DNA of 64,000 nt from Gordionus sp. m RMFG-2023 (taxonomy: Eukaryota > Nematomorpha > Gordioida > Chordodea > Parachordodidae). Within the stretch, counting starts at the first letter, position 1. Every line of letters starts with the position of its first letter. The notes beneath the pieces were generated by a model. It saw nothing but the letters and a program-made list of their open reading frames with translations. It made no database searches and had not been told where the DNA came from. Both the position numbers and the translations under genes were made by a program. The stretch covers positions 1,069,671 through 1,133,670 of the forward strand of contig NC_088776.1 of the NCBI RefSeq assembly GCF_954871325.1, in the 5' to 3' direction. Of the stretch, positions 63,850 through 64,000 are shown one piece after another.

Positions 63850-64000
63850 ATTCTTATTACTATTGGATAATAGATTCTATATTAAACATTTATTTTTATT
63901 TAAGAAAAATTTAAAAAATTAATAAATATTTTTTTACTTATTTAAGAAAAATTTTAAAAATTTAAAATATTAATTAATATTTTTTTTACTTATTTGAGAA
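63850..64000. other. Window end, AT-rich
   Basis: Nothing recognisable; probably 5' flank or terminal region of the Tc1/mariner-type element. Confidence 0.4.

Overview
The window is AT-rich eukaryotic DNA, almost certainly from an animal. It holds a complete spliced M13 (neprilysin-family) metallopeptidase gene, a multi-EGF secreted-protein gene, GT-AG introns from 44 bp to several kb, RTE-type LINEs, hAT and Tc1/mariner/IS630 transposons, long CTTT/GAAA microsatellites and a short interstitial TTAGGG array. The species cannot be named from the sequence. No virus-like or LTR element was recognised.

Layout. 1-1836: non-coding, with a 145-bp dispersed repeat present twice. 1837-15605 (minus): an 18-exon M13 peptidase gene (768 codons), assembled here by splice phase; its introns hold six long purine/pyrimidine microsatellites, two intact hAT-type MITEs and a hAT transposase relic. 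15606-18600: non-coding, with a LINE 3' tail and a short coding-like tract. 18601-22912 (plus): a 10-exon gene for an unrecognised hydrophilic 549-aa protein; its last intron holds another LINE tail and a MITE. 23117-23862: an exon-like segment (minus) that recurs at 47515-48068 plus 54095-54262. 26575-37898 (plus): a secreted multi-EGF protein gene; a large intron carries an exact 100-bp minisatellite and the best LINE copy, and hAT MITEs cluster at its 3' end. 38.7-47.5 kb: mostly non-coding, with degenerate tandem repeats, one broken coding-like tract and a 5'-truncated LINE.

48069-54094 is the most striking object. It is a 6.0-kb hAT-type element with an 8-bp target duplication and TAGTGTTGTTAA ends. 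Two giant inverted arms (about 2.5 kb each) are built of tandem motifs, and the roughly 1-kb spacer still encodes a hAT C-terminal dimerisation segment. It sits inside the second copy of the 23.1-kb segment. 55096-58055 is a second, decayed LINE. At 58571 lies a 46-bp first exon paralogous to that of the EGF gene, with homologous upstream DNA. The 23.1-26.7 kb block is therefore duplicated at 47.5-58.7 kb, and the second copy has been swollen by nested transposons. The window ends with a 1.3-kb foldback element, a second copy of a palindromic MITE, and a broken Tc1/mariner/IS630 transposase gene.

The host genes show no functional link to each other. The unifying theme is transposon and microsatellite activity, mainly a hAT system with TAGTGTTGTTAA ends whose members, from 164 bp to 6 kb, carry dense short-motif interiors.
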